Counted from the first letter of the stretch, positions 11,321-21,860 are shown. The stretch: DNA of 64,000 nucleotides from Streptomyces sp. NBC_01788 (GCF_035917575.1 NZ_CP109090.1:1736001-1800000); one strand, 5' to 3'. Notes: generated by a model from the letters alone, not told the origin. A program made the numbers and translations.

Positions 11321-11463
11321 ACCGGCGCTCATCCGGTGCCGACCGCACACCGGCCCGGCGCTCACCGGTTCCGGCCGCGCTCCGCACCGTAGACTCGGAA
11401 GTCGAGGACCGGACTCGGAAGTCAAGGACCGCCGCTCCCGCACATGGTGAGGAGGCCCCGCAG

Positions 11464-11664
11464 ATGCACGCAACCGTGGGCGACCAGCTCGTCCAGCACG
11501 GCAGGGTGGTCGGCCAGCACGACCAGATCAGCGAAATCGTCGAGGTCATGGGCACGGAGGGCAACCCGCCGTACCGCGTCCGCTTCCCGGACGGGCACGA
11601 GGCCGTGATGTCACCCGGCCCCGACTGCCAGGTCCGCCACAGGAAGGACTACGAACACCACTGA
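11464..11664 (+). CDS. DUF1918 small protein
   Basis: This 66-residue protein has the DUF1918 pattern: GDQLVQHGRVVGQHDQISEIVEV, then PPYRVRFPDGHEAVMSPGPD. It looks like a small SH3-like beta barrel. GAGG lies about 10 bases upstream of the ATG. DUF1918 proteins are common in actinobacteria and their role is unknown. It ends one base before the convergent gene at 11666. Confidence 0.85.
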   Translation: MHATVGDQLVQHGRVVGQHDQISEIVEVMGTEGNPPYRVRFPDGHEAVMSPGPDCQVRHRKDYEHH

Positions 11665-11665
11665 G

Positions 11666-12910
11666 TCAGCGCGGGGGTCGCGCCGGCCTGCGGTAGTGGT
11701 CGGCGACGACCCTCGCCATCGCTCCGGACGGGTCGGCCGCGACCTCCTTCGCGGCGAAGAAGACGTGCCCGCGCACTTCCGGGTGCCCGGCCGCGAGGCT
11801 GAGATGGCGGGACAGTTCGTCCGGGTCCTGCCAGGCGGCGTCCTGCGTGGGATCGCCGGCCCTGTCGAGTGCCTCGCCCACGTACAGCTGCGTACGGCTG
11901 CCCCGCGCCGCCTCGGCCCACCAGGGCAGCAGGACGGCGTAGTCCGCGGTGGTGAAGCCGATGTTCCAGTACAGCTGGGGCACCACGTAGTCGATCCAGC
12001 CCTCGGTGACCCACTTGCGCGTGTCCGCGTACAGGTCGTCGTACGCCTGCACGCCGGCCCGGGTGTCCGAGCCGCGCGGGTCGGCGGAGGCGTTGCGCCA
12101 CACCCCGAAGGGGCTGATCCCGAACGGTGTGCCGGGGCGGGCCGCGGCGACGCCCTCGGCGGCCTCGCGGACCAGCCGGTCGATGTTGTCGCGCCGCCAG
12201 TCGGCCCGGCTCGCGAAGGAGCCGCCGTACCGCTGGAAGGCGTCGTCGTCGTCGAAGGGCCGGCCCGCCACCGGATAGGGGTAGAAGTAGTCGTCGAAGT
12301 GGACGCCGTCGACCGGGTACCTGGACACCGCGTCGAGCATCGCCCGCAGCACGAAGGCCCGGACCTCGGGCAGCCCGGGGTTGTAGTAGAGGCCCCCGCC
12401 GTGGCGGACCACCCAGCCGGGATTCCTGCGGGCCGGATGCGCGGCGGCCAGCAGGGACAGGTCGTCGTGCAGGGCGACCCGGTAGGGGTTGAACCAGGCG
12501 TGCAGCCGCAGCCCCCGGGCGTGCGCCTCCGCCACCGCCGTGCCCAGCGGATCCCAGCCGGGGTCCCTGCCCTGTGTGCCGGTGAGGTACTGGGACCACG
12601 GCTCGTGGGGCGAGGGCCACAGCGCGTCGGCCGCCGGGCGCACCTGGAGGATCACCGTGTTGAGCCGGCGCCGCACGGCCACGTCGAGCAGCGCGGTCAG
12701 CTCGCCGCGCTGGCGGGCCACGCTCAGCCCGGGGCGTGAGGGCCAGTCGCGGTTGCGCACGGTCGCCAGCCACATGCCGCGCATCCCGGTGACCGTGGCA
12801 CGGCCCTGCCCGTCGGTGCCGGTGCCGACCGTCGCGGTGGCCGCGTCACCGGTCACCGCCAGGGTCGACAGCGCCGCCACGGTGAACGACCGCCGTGTCA
12901 CTCGGGCCAT
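11666..12910 (-). CDS. Secreted glycosyl-hydrolase-like protein (GHL10 / DUF187)
   Basis: The 414-residue product begins with a twin-arginine-like leader (MARVTRRSFTVAALSTLAV), suggesting Tat export. The rest fits the GHL10 family of cell-envelope glycosidase-like proteins: RGMWLATVRNRDWPS, LNTVILQVRPAADALWPS, GLRLHAWFNPYR, PVDGVHFDDYFYPYP and WIDYVVPQLYWNIGF. Acidic residues in the HFDDYF loop are likely catalytic. The frame is open further upstream, but the ATG at 12910 is preceded by GGGGAG and starts the export signal. The natural substrate is unknown. Confidence 0.85.
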   Translation of the reverse strand: MARVTRRSFTVAALSTLAVTGDAATATVGTGTDGQGRATVTGMRGMWLATVRNRDWPSRPGLSVARQRGELTALLDVAVRRRLNTVILQVRPAADALWPSPHEPWSQYLTGTQGRDPGWDPLGTAVAEAHARGLRLHAWFNPYRVALHDDLSLLAAAHPARRNPGWVVRHGGGLYYNPGLPEVRAFVLRAMLDAVSRYPVDGVHFDDYFYPYPVAGRPFDDDDAFQRYGGSFASRADWRRDNIDRLVREAAEGVAAARPGTPFGISPFGVWRNASADPRGSDTRAGVQAYDDLYADTRKWVTEGWIDYVVPQLYWNIGFTTADYAVLLPWWAEAARGSRTQLYVGEALDRAGDPTQDAAWQDPDELSRHLSLAAGHPEVRGHVFFAAKEVAADPSGAMARVVADHYRRPARPPR

Positions 12911-13081
12911 CCGGGCACTCCCCGTACGCCGTGGATCCGCGTGGTCACGGATCGTTCTCCGGGTCAGCATGCACGACCCGGACGACCGATCACGGCCACC
13001 ACGGGGGTAACGTGCACGATCGGAGCAGGCACCGCACAACGGGCCGCCTGCCACAGCCGTAGGAACTGCGAAAGGGACGAT

Positions 13082-13954
13082 GTGACCGGCATTTCGGGAG
13101 ACATTGCACGCGTCGGAGTGGTGGGCTGCGGCCAGATGGGTGCGGGCATCGCCGAGGTGTGCGCCCGGGCCGGCCTGGAGGTGAAGGCCGCCGAGACCAC
13201 CGGCGAGGCCCTGGAGATCGGCCGTACCCGGCTGTTCAACTCCCTGGCCAAGGCGGCCGAGCGCGGCAAGATCAGCGAGGCGGAGCGGGACGCCACGCAG
13301 GCCCGGCTGAGCTTCACCACCGACCTCGGAGAGTTCTCCGACCGCGATCTGGTGATCGAGGCCGTGGTGGAGAACGAGCAGGTCAAGACCGAGATCTTCC
13401 AGGTCCTGGACCAGGTGGTGACCCGGCCGGACGCGATCCTGGCCTCCAACACCTCCTCCATCCCTCTGGTGAGGCTGGCCGTCGCCACCGCGCGGCCCGA
13501 CCAGGTGATCGGCATCCACTTCTTCAACCCCGCCCCGGTGCAGCAGCTCGTCGAGCTGATCCCGGCGCTCACCACCTCCGAGGGCACGCTGAGCCGGGCG
13601 CAGCTGTTCACCGAGAAGGTGCTCGGCAAGCACGCGATCCGCGCCCAGGACCGCTCGGGCTTCGTGGTGAACGCGCTGCTGATCCCGTACCTGCTCTCGG
13701 CGATCCGGATGTTCGAGTCGGGCATCGCCAGCCGCGAGGACATCGACAACGGCATGGAGATGGGCTGTGCCCACCCGATGGGCCCGCTGAGGCTGTCGGA
13801 CCTGATCGGCCTGGACACGGTGGCCTCGGTCGCCCACTCGATGTACGAGGAGTACAAGGAGCCGCTGTACGCCGCTCCCCCGCTGCTCCAGCGCATGGTG
13901 GACGCCGGCCGGCTGGGCCGGAAGTCCGGCTCGGGCTTCTACGCCTACGGCTGA
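13082..13954 (+). CDS. 3-hydroxybutyryl-CoA / 3-hydroxyacyl-CoA dehydrogenase
   Basis: This 290-residue NAD(P)-dependent dehydrogenase oxidises or reduces 3-hydroxyacyl-CoA, as in butyrate, polyhydroxybutyrate or phenylacetate metabolism. The Rossmann motif VGVVGCGQMGAGIAEVCA is at the N-terminus, the catalytic His lies in GIHFFNPAPV, and NTSSIP and RSGFVVNALLIPYL follow. The GTG start has AAGGGACG upstream. No pathway partner lies next to it, so its substrate chain length is undecided. A strong hairpin follows the gene. Confidence 0.92.
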   Translation: MTGISGDIARVGVVGCGQMGAGIAEVCARAGLEVKAAETTGEALEIGRTRLFNSLAKAAERGKISEAERDATQARLSFTTDLGEFSDRDLVIEAVVENEQVKTEIFQVLDQVVTRPDAILASNTSSIPLVRLAVATARPDQVIGIHFFNPAPVQQLVELIPALTTSEGTLSRAQLFTEKVLGKHAIRAQDRSGFVVNALLIPYLLSAIRMFESGIASREDIDNGMEMGCAHPMGPLRLSDLIGLDTVASVAHSMYEEYKEPLYAAPPLLQRMVDAGRLGRKSGSGFYAYG

Positions 13955-13970
13955 CCACGCAGAGCGACGA

Positions 13971-14007
13971 CCGCGGGCCCGGCACCGAGACGGTGCCGGG
14001 CCCGCGG
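13971..14007 (+). terminator. Strong hairpin terminator after the dehydrogenase
   Basis: A perfect 17-bp stem (13971-13987 with 13991-14007) encloses a 3-nt loop, 17 nt after the stop codon. There is no long U-tract, which is usual for Streptomyces hairpin terminators. Confidence 0.85.
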
Positions 14008-14136
14008 CATTCACACGCCGTGTGCACTCCGGGCCCGCATATGCCGCTCACACACGCTCCCCACGGGACCACCAGGGGAGTTGACTCCTGATGCGCATGC
14101 AAGGGATGTGAGACGACTACGGAAAGGAGCGGACCT

Positions 14137-14394
14137 GTGACCACTGATCCCGAGCATCCCGCCGTTCCCGGAGAACTCGCAGAGTTACGACGGCGGCTGG
14201 ACGTGGCCTACGCCCGCGTCGAAGGCGGACTGGCGCTGCTCAGCCACCGCACCGAGGAGACCGCCAAGGAGCTGGACGAGGTGAGCACACGGCTCGTCGC
14301 ACTGGAACACTCGCGCTGGCCGCTGCCCGCGGTCGCCGCCCTCACCGCTCTCGGTTCCCTCGTCGTGGCGGTCTGGCAGTCCCTCGGACGCTAG
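14137..14394 (+). CDS. Small membrane-anchored hypothetical protein
   Basis: This 85-residue protein has a charged, probably coiled-coil N-terminal part (about residues 12-57, rich in Leu, Glu and Arg). One C-terminal transmembrane helix follows (about 62-82, WPLPAVAALTALGSLVVAVW). The GTG start follows GGAAAGGAG closely, so translation is well supported. It runs toward the NUDIX gene. I do not recognise a named family. Confidence 0.75.
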   Translation: MTTDPEHPAVPGELAELRRRLDVAYARVEGGLALLSHRTEETAKELDEVSTRLVALEHSRWPLPAVAALTALGSLVVAVWQSLGR

Positions 14395-14412
14395 TGCCGC
14401 GACCACCAGCGG

Positions 14413-14958
14413 TCAGGGCCGGGTGTCCTGGCCCGGCCTGAGGTGGTGCAGGAGCAGTAGCGCGGCCGCCATGTTGGCGGCCGGGACCTCGCCGCGGGCG
14501 ACCAGGTCGGGTACGAGCTTGAGGGGGACCCACTCCCGGCGATCCGACTCGAAGTCGTCCACGGGGTGTCCGACGTACTCACCCTCGTCCGACCAGTAGA
14601 TGTGGTGCCGGGCGTCGGTGAGTCCGTTGGACGGCTCCACGCTCATGAGGTGGTGCAGGGGTCCCGGCCGCCAGCCGGTCTCCTCCTCCAGTTCCCTGGC
14701 CGCGGCGGCCGCGATGTCCTCGCCGTCCTCCACGACACCCGCCGCGAGCTCCCAGCCCCAGCTGTCGGTGATGAAGCGGTGGCGCCACAGGAGGAGGACC
14801 TCGGCCGCCTCGTTCACCACCGTGGCCACGGCGACGGGCCGCAGGCGTATCAGGAAGTGGTCGAGATGCCGGCCGTCAGGGAGCTCGACATCCGCGAGAT
14901 TGACGGTGAACCAGCGGTTTGCGTACACAGTTTGTTCGTTCTGTTTCGTCCACTGCAC
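14413..14958 (-). CDS. NUDIX hydrolase
   Basis: This 181-residue protein carries a full NUDIX box, G-x5-E-x7-R-E-L-E-E-E-T-G, near residues 73-95, which binds Mg2+ for cleaving a nucleoside diphosphate linked to another moiety. The layout (WFTVNLADVELPDG, then LLLWRHRFITDSWGWELAAG) resembles ADP-ribose-pyrophosphatase-type members. The GTG at 14958 was chosen because the protein then begins at a family-like VQWTKQNEQTVYANRW. The substrate is not decided. Confidence 0.87.
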   Translation of the reverse strand: MQWTKQNEQTVYANRWFTVNLADVELPDGRHLDHFLIRLRPVAVATVVNEAAEVLLLWRHRFITDSWGWELAAGVVEDGEDIAAAAARELEEETGWRPGPLHHLMSVEPSNGLTDARHHIYWSDEGEYVGHPVDDFESDRREWVPLKLVPDLVARGEVPAANMAAALLLLHHLRPGQDTRP

Positions 14959-15053
14959 GGTTCTGCCACCTTCCGTCGGGTCAGTGGCAATATCGCAGCC
15001 GGAGCACGCCGGCAGCAGGCGCACGAAGAGCCTCCGGGAGCACCGCGCCGCGG

Positions 15054-16394
15054 TCACAGCGGTACGCGCAGGGCCCCGTCGATCAGTTCGGCCGCCTCCG
15101 CCGTGCCGGCGCAGCCGCTGCGCACCAGGTGCTCGCGCACCGCGCGCAGTCTGTCCCGCAGCCGCTGCGACTCCATTCCGCGGGCCTGCTCGGCCATCCG
15201 CACCGCCGTGTCCACCGCCTTGTCGGCGTTGCCCCGGCGCAGTTCGACCGTGCTCAGCATGGCCAGCCGGTGCACCCGGCCCCGGTCGTGCGCGGGGTTG
15301 TCCACGGCGGCCGCGGCGTGCTCCTCGGCGGCGGCCAGGTCGCCGAGACTGAGCAGGGCCTCGGCCACCTGTACGTTGACCAGGCCGGGCTGGACGTAGC
15401 CCGTCTCGTCGGGTTCGTGTCCGCGTCTGATGCGTTCGGCGGCGGACTCCGCGCGCCGGATGCAGGCCAGCGCGCTCGTGCCGTCGCCGAGGTGGGCGTA
15501 GGCCTTGGCCTGCATCGCGTACAGGTCGGAGGCGAGCGCGGGGGTGATGTGCTGGCCGGCGGTGCGCAGCGCGGCCTCGGCGAAGGCGACGGCCTGACGG
15601 AACTCCCGCATGAACAGTGACTGGTTGACCAGCAGCGCGATCACATACGCGCCAAGTCCGCGGTCCCCGCTGGCCTTGGCGAGCCGGAGCGCCTGGTGGA
15701 AGTAGCGCTGGGCCAGACCGTGCGCGTCGGAGTCGTAGGCGCAGATGCCCACGATCGCCACCAACGCCCCGGTGGCGCGGTGCAGTTGGCGGCCGGTGGC
15801 GTCGGTGTAGCTGCCGCGCAGCAGCGGGGCGGCCTCGGCGTTGAGGAAGCCCACGACACGGCCGCGGGTCGCGACGCCGCCGGTCTTGCGGTACATCTGC
15901 TCGTAGTGCGCGCGGGCGGCGCGCAGCATCTCGATGTCGGAGAGGGTGACCCGGTGCCGGCCACCGCGGGAGACGTCGACGTCCTCGGGCGGGTTCTCCC
16001 ACTCCCACACCGGCATGACGGCGGGCGTGCCGGTCACGGCGGGGGCTCCGAGGAGGTGCGGGCGCTGCTGCTCGTCGGAGCGCCACAGGGCGGTGGCGCG
16101 CTCGACGAACCCGGACAGCGAGGTGGTGTGCGGCGCGGAGGGCTCGCCGGGCACGCCGAGGCCGATGTCGTCGAGCGTGACCGGCCGTCGCAGCCGGCTC
16201 GCCAGCACTTCGCAGATCAGGTCGGGCACCTGACCGCGCGGCCGCTGGCCCTTCAACCACCGGGCCACGGCAGTGTGTTCGTACCGGAGTGCGAGTCCGC
16301 GGGCGCGCCCCTCCTGGTTGACGTGCGCTGCCAGGCCCGCGTTCGAGATCCCGGCCTCGTCCAGGATCGCGTCGAGCAGTGTGTTGGGCTGCAT
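15054..16394 (-). CDS. HTH and TPR-like regulatory protein
   Basis: The 446-residue product starts with a lambda-repressor-like DNA-binding region (about residues 3-65, LLDAILDEAGISNAGLAAHV). The rest is mostly helical, with repeats of the kind found in tetratricopeptide proteins (for example LAQRYFHQALRLAKASGDR, then LASDLYAMQAKAYAHLGD). This pattern matches a large Streptomyces group that includes NsdA-type regulators of sporulation and antibiotic production. I make no claim of orthology to NsdA itself. The ATG at 16394 precedes the conserved PNTLLDAILDEAG. Confidence 0.8.
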   Translation of the reverse strand: MQPNTLLDAILDEAGISNAGLAAHVNQEGRARGLALRYEHTAVARWLKGQRPRGQVPDLICEVLASRLRRPVTLDDIGLGVPGEPSAPHTTSLSGFVERATALWRSDEQQRPHLLGAPAVTGTPAVMPVWEWENPPEDVDVSRGGRHRVTLSDIEMLRAARAHYEQMYRKTGGVATRGRVVGFLNAEAAPLLRGSYTDATGRQLHRATGALVAIVGICAYDSDAHGLAQRYFHQALRLAKASGDRGLGAYVIALLVNQSLFMREFRQAVAFAEAALRTAGQHITPALASDLYAMQAKAYAHLGDGTSALACIRRAESAAERIRRGHEPDETGYVQPGLVNVQVAEALLSLGDLAAAEEHAAAAVDNPAHDRGRVHRLAMLSTVELRRGNADKAVDTAVRMAEQARGMESQRLRDRLRAVREHLVRSGCAGTAEAAELIDGALRVPL

Positions 16395-16871
16395 GGGTGC
16401 CCCCCGGTGGCTCGGTGGCGACAGCGTAGTGCGTTCGCCTTCACACGGGGTGTGAACGGAGCACGCGCATCCGGGCCGTACGCGCGCTGTCGCGCCAAGT
16501 CCCCGGCCGGTTGACTGAACCGCCTCCTCCAAGAGGCCGTCCGGGCCGCCGGCTCCCCCTCGAACAGCACGGCGGCCCGGCACGGCGCCGCTCCGCTGCG
16601 GCCAACACCTCGGGGCCACGGTTGCTTTGCCGGCCGCGGGCAGCGCAAGGCCGCCCTGCCGACCAAGGCCGACTCACAAAGGGGCGCGGGGAACTGCGCG
16701 ACCAGCCACCAACCACCCGCGGCCGACAACGGACTCACTCCACCGGTCCGCCTCGTCAACCCAGCCCCGCCCAAAAAGGGGCGCGGGGAACTGCGCGACC
16801 AGCCACCAACCACCCGCGGTCGGTGACGGACTCGCAGTCCCCCACACTTCCCGGGACCAGCTCCGCAGGAA
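16395..16871. other. 477-bp intergenic stretch without a convincing gene
   Basis: This lies between pheT (3' end) and the regulator (5' end), both leftward. Open frames here have no ribosome-binding site and no family resemblance. The stretch holds the regulator's promoter region near 16395-16450 and a two-copy direct repeat. A run of GC-rich inverted segments near 16550-16660 could fold but shows no clean terminator. Confidence 0.7.
16678..16836. repeat. 45-bp direct repeat, two copies (Streptomyces intergenic element)
   Basis: Positions 16678-16722 and 16775-16819 are identical, and similarity continues for about 17 bases after each. Each copy starts AAAGGGGCGCGGGG, then AACTGCGCGACC, and ends ACCCGCGG. 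The period is 97 bp. I recall closely similar sequences scattered through Streptomyces intergenic regions; that is memory, not a search. CGCG...CGCG segments could form small hairpins. Confidence 0.9.
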
Positions 16872-19385
16872 CTAGCTCCGCAGCTCCGCCCCCGTGCGCT
16901 CAGCGGCCAGCGCCACCGCCGCGTCGCGGGCCGCGGAAGCCTCGTCCACGGTCAGCGTGCGGTCCGGCGCGCGGAAGCGCAGCGCGTAGGCGAGGGACTT
17001 GCGGCCCTCACCGAGCTGCTCGGCGTTCTCGTAGAGGTCGAACAGCCGGATGGACTCGAGCAGTTCACCGGCACCCTCGCGCAGCGCGGCCTCGACGTCG
17101 GCGGCCGGGACCGGCCTGTCGACGACGAGGGCGACGTCCTGCGTGGCGACCGGGAACGTGGAGATGCCCGGCGCCCGCGGGGTGTCGTCGCCGGCCTGCT
17201 CCAGCACGTCCAGGTTCAGCTCCATCGCGCAGGCGCGCTCGGGCAGGCCGAGCGCCTTGACCACGCGCGGGTGCAGTTCGCCCGCGTGGCCCACGACCCG
17301 CTCGGTGCCGTCCACGACGACCGCGAGCTCGGCGCAGCGGCCCGGGTGCCACGGGCCGTACTGGCCCTTGCGGACGACGAGTTCGGCACCGGTCTCACGG
17401 GCCACGGTCCGCGCGGCCTCGACCGCGTCGGCCCAGTCGGCCGGGCGGCCCTTGCCCCACCAGCCGGTCTGCTCACGGGCGCCTGCGAGGACCACGGCCA
17501 CATGGCGCGGCTGCTCGGGCAGCGCCGCGTTCAGCTCGGCGATCTCCTCGTCGGTGGGACGCCGGTCGACGGGCGGCTGGGCGGCGACCCGCTGCTCCGC
17601 GCGCGGGTGGAAGACCAGGCCGGTCTCGAAGAGGGCGAGGTCGTGGCTGCCGCGGCCGTCGTTGCGGCGCAGCGCGCCGAGCAGGCCCGGCAGCAGCGTG
17701 GTGCGCAGCGCGGGCTCCTCGTCGTTGAGCGGGTTGACCAGCCGGACCACGCGGCGAGCGGGGTCGCCGGACTCCAGGCCGAGCTGGTCGAAGACCTGCT
17801 CGCCGACGAACGGGTAGGTCGGCGCCTCGACGTAGCCCGCGCCGGCCAGCGCGCGGCCGACCCGGCGGTGCACCCGCTGGCGGTGGGTGAGGCCGCGGGC
17901 CGAGGGGAGCCGGGGCAGCGTGGAGGGCAGGTTCTCGTAGCCCTCCAGGCGGATGACCTCTTCGGCCAGGTCGTTGGGGTCCGTCAGGTCGGGCCGCCAG
18001 GACGGGACGGTGACGGATAGCTCGTCCTGGCCCTCCACCTGGCAGCCGATCTGCTGGAGCCGGCGGACGACGGCCTCGCGGCCGTAAAGGACTCCGGCGA
18101 CCTTGTCGGGGTGGTCGGCCGGCACGGTGATCGTGCGCGGAGCCGCGGGCGCGGCGACCTCGGTGACACCGGCGTCGGCGGTGCCGCCCGCGAGCAGGAC
18201 CAGCAGGTCCACCGTGCGCTGGGCCGCGGCGGAGGCGGCCTGAGGGTCGACGCCCCGCTCGAAGCGGCGGGAGGCCTCCGAGGACAGCTTGTGGCGGCGG
18301 GCGGTGCGCGCGATGGAGACCTGGTCGAAGTGCGCGGCCTCGATGACGACCTCGGTGGTCGCGTTCTCGGTGTCCGCGTGATCCGCGATCTCGGTGTTGG
18401 CGCCGCCCATCACACCGGCGAGGCCGATGGGGCCGCGCTCGTCGGTGATGACCAGGTCCTCGGCGTGCAGCGTGCGCTTGGCGCCGTCGAGGGTGGTGAA
18501 CTTCTCGCCCTCCTCGGCCCGGCGCACGCCGATCGTGCCCTGGACCAGCTTGCGGTCGTAGGCGTGCAGCGGCTGGCCGAGTTCCAGCATCACGTAGTTG
18601 GTGATGTCGACGGCGAGCGAGATGGGGCGCATCCCGGCCTTCTGGAGGCGGCGCTGGAGCCAGATCGGGGAGCGCGCCTCGGGGTCGAGACCGGAGACGG
18701 TGCGCGCGGTGAAGCGGTCGCAGCCGTGCGGCTCGTCGATCCGCACGGCGTAGCCGAAAGCGTTCGGCGCCGGTACGTCGAGCAGGGCGGGGTCGCGCAG
18801 CGGCAGGCCGTAGGCGATGGCGGTCTCGCGGGCGACACCGCGCAGGGACAGGCAGTCGCCGCGGTTGGCGGTGACGGCGATGTCGAGGACCTCGTCGACC
18901 AGCTCGAGCAACTCGATGGCGTCCTTGCCGGCCTCGGTCTCCGGCGGCAGCACGATGATGCCCTTGGTGCCGTCGTCGCCCATGCCCAGCTCGTCGCTGG
19001 AGCAGATCATGCCGTGCGAGGTCTTGCCGTAGGTCTTGCGGGCGGCGATGGAGAAGCCGCCGGGCAGCGTGGCGCCGGGCAGCACCACGACGACCTTGTC
19101 GCCGACGGCGAAGTTGCGGGCGCCGCAGACGATCTCCTGCGGCTCGCCGGTCCCGTTGGCCTGCCCGACGTCGACGGTGCAGAAGCGGATCGGCTTCTTG
19201 AAGCCCTCCAGCTCCTCGATGGTCAGCACCTGGCCGACGACGAGCGGCCCCTTGAGGTCGGCGCCGAGCTGTTCGACGGTCTCGACCTCCAGGCCGGCCG
19301 AAATGAGCTTGGCCTGGACGTCGCGCCCGGTCTCCGTCGCCGGCAGGTCGACGTACTCCCGCAGCCAAGAAAGCGGGATCCGCAT
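16872..19385 (-). CDS. pheT: Phenylalanyl-tRNA synthetase beta subunit
   Basis: PheT pairs with PheS as an (alpha-beta)2 enzyme that charges tRNA-Phe. The 837-residue length is normal for actinobacteria. It has the N-terminal EMAP/tRNA-binding domain (about residues 40-150), the B3/B4 editing domain (about 215-385), the B5 domain and the catalytic-like core. The C-terminal anticodon-binding FDX domain starts near 740 ([18 protein letters not shown]). Its ATG overlaps the pheS stop as TGATG, showing translational coupling. Confidence 0.97.
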   Translation of the reverse strand: MRIPLSWLREYVDLPATETGRDVQAKLISAGLEVETVEQLGADLKGPLVVGQVLTIEELEGFKKPIRFCTVDVGQANGTGEPQEIVCGARNFAVGDKVVVVLPGATLPGGFSIAARKTYGKTSHGMICSSDELGMGDDGTKGIIVLPPETEAGKDAIELLELVDEVLDIAVTANRGDCLSLRGVARETAIAYGLPLRDPALLDVPAPNAFGYAVRIDEPHGCDRFTARTVSGLDPEARSPIWLQRRLQKAGMRPISLAVDITNYVMLELGQPLHAYDRKLVQGTIGVRRAEEGEKFTTLDGAKRTLHAEDLVITDERGPIGLAGVMGGANTEIADHADTENATTEVVIEAAHFDQVSIARTARRHKLSSEASRRFERGVDPQAASAAAQRTVDLLVLLAGGTADAGVTEVAAPAAPRTITVPADHPDKVAGVLYGREAVVRRLQQIGCQVEGQDELSVTVPSWRPDLTDPNDLAEEVIRLEGYENLPSTLPRLPSARGLTHRQRVHRRVGRALAGAGYVEAPTYPFVGEQVFDQLGLESGDPARRVVRLVNPLNDEEPALRTTLLPGLLGALRRNDGRGSHDLALFETGLVFHPRAEQRVAAQPPVDRRPTDEEIAELNAALPEQPRHVAVVLAGAREQTGWWGKGRPADWADAVEAARTVARETGAELVVRKGQYGPWHPGRCAELAVVVDGTERVVGHAGELHPRVVKALGLPERACAMELNLDVLEQAGDDTPRAPGISTFPVATQDVALVVDRPVPAADVEAALREGAGELLESIRLFDLYENAEQLGEGRKSLAYALRFRAPDRTLTVDEASAARDAAVALAAERTGAELRS

Positions 19386-20506
19386 CAGATCTCCATCCCG
19401 AACGGCCGGGTGAACCGGACGTCACCTTCGACCATGTCTCGCATGTCCTCGACGTTGTGGCGGAACATCGCCATCCGCTCGATGCCGAACCCGAAGGCGA
19501 ACCCGCTGTACTTCTCCGGGTCGACGCCGCAGGCGGTCAGCACCTTGGGGTTGACCATGCCGCAGCCGCCCAGCTCGATCCAGCCCTCGGAGGAGCAGGT
19601 GCGGCAGGGGCGGTCGGGGTTGCCCACCGACTCGCCGCGGCAGACGTAGCACACCATGTCCATCTCGGCGGACGGCTCGGTGAAGGGGAAGAAGTTCGGC
19701 CGCAGCCGGGTCTTCATGCCCTCGCCGAACAGGGACTGCACCATGTGGTCCAGGGTGCCCTTGAGGTCGGCCATGGTCAGGCCCTCGTCCACGGCGAGCA
19801 GCTCGACCTGGTGGAAGACGGGCGTGTGGGTGGCGTCCAGCTCGTCGGTGCGGTAGACGCGGCCGGGGCAGATCACGTAGACCGGCAGCTCGCGTTCGAG
19901 CAGGGAGCGGATCTGCACGGGCGAGGTGTGGGTACGCAGGACGACACCGGACTCGCTGCCGCCGTCGGGGCCCTTCACGAAGAAGGTGTCCTGCTCGCCG
20001 CGGGCCGGGTGGTCCGGGCCGATGTTCAGGGCGTCGAAGTTGAACCACTCGGCCTCGGCCTGCGGTCCCTCGGCGACCTCGTAGCCCATGGCCACGAAGA
20101 CGTCCTCGATGCGCTCCGAGAGCGTGGTCAGCGGGTGGCGGGCGCCGGCCGGTACGCGGGCGTACGGCAGCGTGACGTCGACGTCCTCCTCGACCAGCAC
20201 GCGGGCGTCACGCTCCGCCTCGAGCTCGCTCTGGCGGCCGGCGAGGGCCTTGTTCACCGCGCCGCGGGCCATGCCCACCCGCTTGCCGGCGTCCGCCTTG
20301 GCGTGCGGGGGCAGGGCGCCGATCTCGCGGTTGGCGAGGGAGAGCGGGGAGGCGGGGCCGGTGTGGGCGACCTTTGCCTCGTGGAGCGCGTCGAGGGAGT
20401 CCGCGGCGGCGAAGGCGGCGAGCGCCTCGTCCCGCATGCGCTCGATCTCTTCCGGTTTCAACGTCTCGACCTCGACAGGGTCGTACGACTTATTGGGTGC
20501 CGACAT
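19385..20506 (-). CDS. pheS: Phenylalanyl-tRNA synthetase alpha subunit
   Basis: This is the 373-residue catalytic subunit. An N-terminal coiled-coil region (about residues 1-95) leads into the class II core, with [14 protein letters not shown], the motif 2 area [12 protein letters not shown] and the motif 3 area [13 protein letters not shown]. The ATG at 20506 was chosen over the much longer open frame, whose upstream part is not family-like. TAGACT at 20613-20618 on the minus strand is a possible -10 element. A 10-bp tandem repeat (ACCGACTCGC twice at 20548-20567) lies in the leader; I see no T-box. Confidence 0.96.
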   Translation of the reverse strand: MSAPNKSYDPVEVETLKPEEIERMRDEALAAFAAADSLDALHEAKVAHTGPASPLSLANREIGALPPHAKADAGKRVGMARGAVNKALAGRQSELEAERDARVLVEEDVDVTLPYARVPAGARHPLTTLSERIEDVFVAMGYEVAEGPQAEAEWFNFDALNIGPDHPARGEQDTFFVKGPDGGSESGVVLRTHTSPVQIRSLLERELPVYVICPGRVYRTDELDATHTPVFHQVELLAVDEGLTMADLKGTLDHMVQSLFGEGMKTRLRPNFFPFTEPSAEMDMVCYVCRGESVGNPDRPCRTCSSEGWIELGGCGMVNPKVLTACGVDPEKYSGFAFGFGIERMAMFRHNVEDMRDMVEGDVRFTRPFGMEI

Positions 20507-20664
20507 CTCTTCCCGTGCTTCCGATTGGCTGGCTGGAGGTCCCCGACACCGACTCGCACCGACTCGCGGACAGATCGTCACGGTTCTCGGGACACAAAGG
20601 TGCCAAAGGCCGAGTCTAACGGGGCCGGGGAAAGCGAATGCGCCCGTGGGGCCTCGGCGGGTGC

Positions 20665-21810
20665 TCAGAGCAGGTGCGCCGGGGTGCCCACGGGCAGGGT
20701 GAATCGGATCTCCGCGCCGCCCCCTCGGGCGCGGCCGACCGCGATGCTGCCGCCGTGTGCCTCGACGATGCCCTTGACGATGTAGAGCCCGAGACCGGTG
20801 CCGCCGCGCTTGCTGCCCCGCCAGAAGCGGGTGAAGACACGGTTCATGGACTCCTCCGGGATGCCGGGCCCCTCGTCGCTCACCGTGACCGACGTGGCGG
20901 TGTTCCCCGCGTCGTCCCCCTCGCGTGGGGACGGCGCCGGTGTGACATCGATGGTGACGGATCCCTCGCCGTGCCGCACGGCATTTTCCACGAGGTTGCT
21001 CAGCACCTGGTCGATCTTGTCGGGGTCGGCCCACAGCTCGGGCAGCGGCTTCTCGATCCGCACCAGGAACCGGTCGGCCGGCTGGCCGGCGGCGACGTAC
21101 GCCTGGACGTGCCGTCCGACGGCGGCGCCCATGTCGACGGGCTGGCGGCGCACCTCGAGCCGGCCGGAGTCGATGCGGGATATGTCGAGCAGTTCGGCGA
21201 TGAGCCGGGTGACGCGGTCGGCGTCGGCGTCGACGGTCTCCAGCATCAGCCGCTTCTGGTCGTCGGTGAACCGCTCCCACTTGGCGAGCAGGGTCGCCGT
21301 GAAGCCCTTGACGGAGGTCAGCGGCGAGCGCAGCTCGTGCGCGACGGTGGCGATCAGCTCGGCGTGGCTGCGCTCGGTGCGGCGGCGGGCCTCGGTGTCG
21401 CGCAGGGAGACGACGACGCGGCGGACCGGGCCGGTGGGGTGGGTGCGGACGTACTTCGCGCAGACGAGGACCTCCCGGCCGCCGTGCAGCAGGAGGTTGC
21501 GTTCGGGCTGGCCCACCCGGATGGCGAGGCCTCCGTAGGGGTCGGTGAGCTGCCACCAGCGGCGCCCCTCCAGGTCCTCCAGGGGCAGGGCCTCCTCCAG
21601 GGGCTGCCCCAGGGCCTGATCGGCGGGTACGGCACTGATCCGGGCGGCGGCGGCGTTGAAGCAGATGATCCGCCCGTGCTCGTCGGCGATCACCAGTCCG
21701 TCGGGCAGGTCGTCGGGGTCGATGCCGAGGCCGGCGGGATCGTCCTGCCGGGGCGCGGGTCGTCGTCTCGCGTCCCGCGCTCCGGGCGCGCGACCGGTGC
21801 CGACACTCAT
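20665..21810 (-). CDS. PAS-domain sensor histidine kinase (orphan)
   Basis: The 381-residue protein has a PAS domain (about residues 28-145, [21 protein letters not shown]). It is followed by a HisKA domain with phospho-acceptor H158 in [11 protein letters not shown] and an HATPase domain with N-box [20 protein letters not shown] and [12 protein letters not shown]. No transmembrane segment is visible, so it probably senses a cytoplasmic signal. No response-regulator gene adjoins it. It follows the SpoU methyltransferase gene in the same direction. Confidence 0.92.
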   Translation of the reverse strand: MSVGTGRAPGARDARRRPAPRQDDPAGLGIDPDDLPDGLVIADEHGRIICFNAAAARISAVPADQALGQPLEEALPLEDLEGRRWWQLTDPYGGLAIRVGQPERNLLLHGGREVLVCAKYVRTHPTGPVRRVVVSLRDTEARRRTERSHAELIATVAHELRSPLTSVKGFTATLLAKWERFTDDQKRLMLETVDADADRVTRLIAELLDISRIDSGRLEVRRQPVDMGAAVGRHVQAYVAAGQPADRFLVRIEKPLPELWADPDKIDQVLSNLVENAVRHGEGSVTIDVTPAPSPREGDDAGNTATSVTVSDEGPGIPEESMNRVFTRFWRGSKRGGTGLGLYIVKGIVEAHGGSIAVGRARGGGAEIRFTLPVGTPAHLL

Positions 21811-21860
21811 CCCCTCACCCCACCTCTCAGCCGGTGCAGCAGGCCCCCGGGCTGGTCACC

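Noticed and set aside
16678..16836. CRISPR-like array
   Set aside because: There are only two copies of a 45-bp repeat with no third unit, the similarity runs on into the flank, and no cas genes are in the window.
20507..20664. T-box or attenuator leader for pheS-pheT
   Set aside because: The 158-bp gap has no T-box motif, no Phe-rich leader peptide and no terminator hairpin. Only a 10-bp tandem repeat and a possible -10 element are visible.
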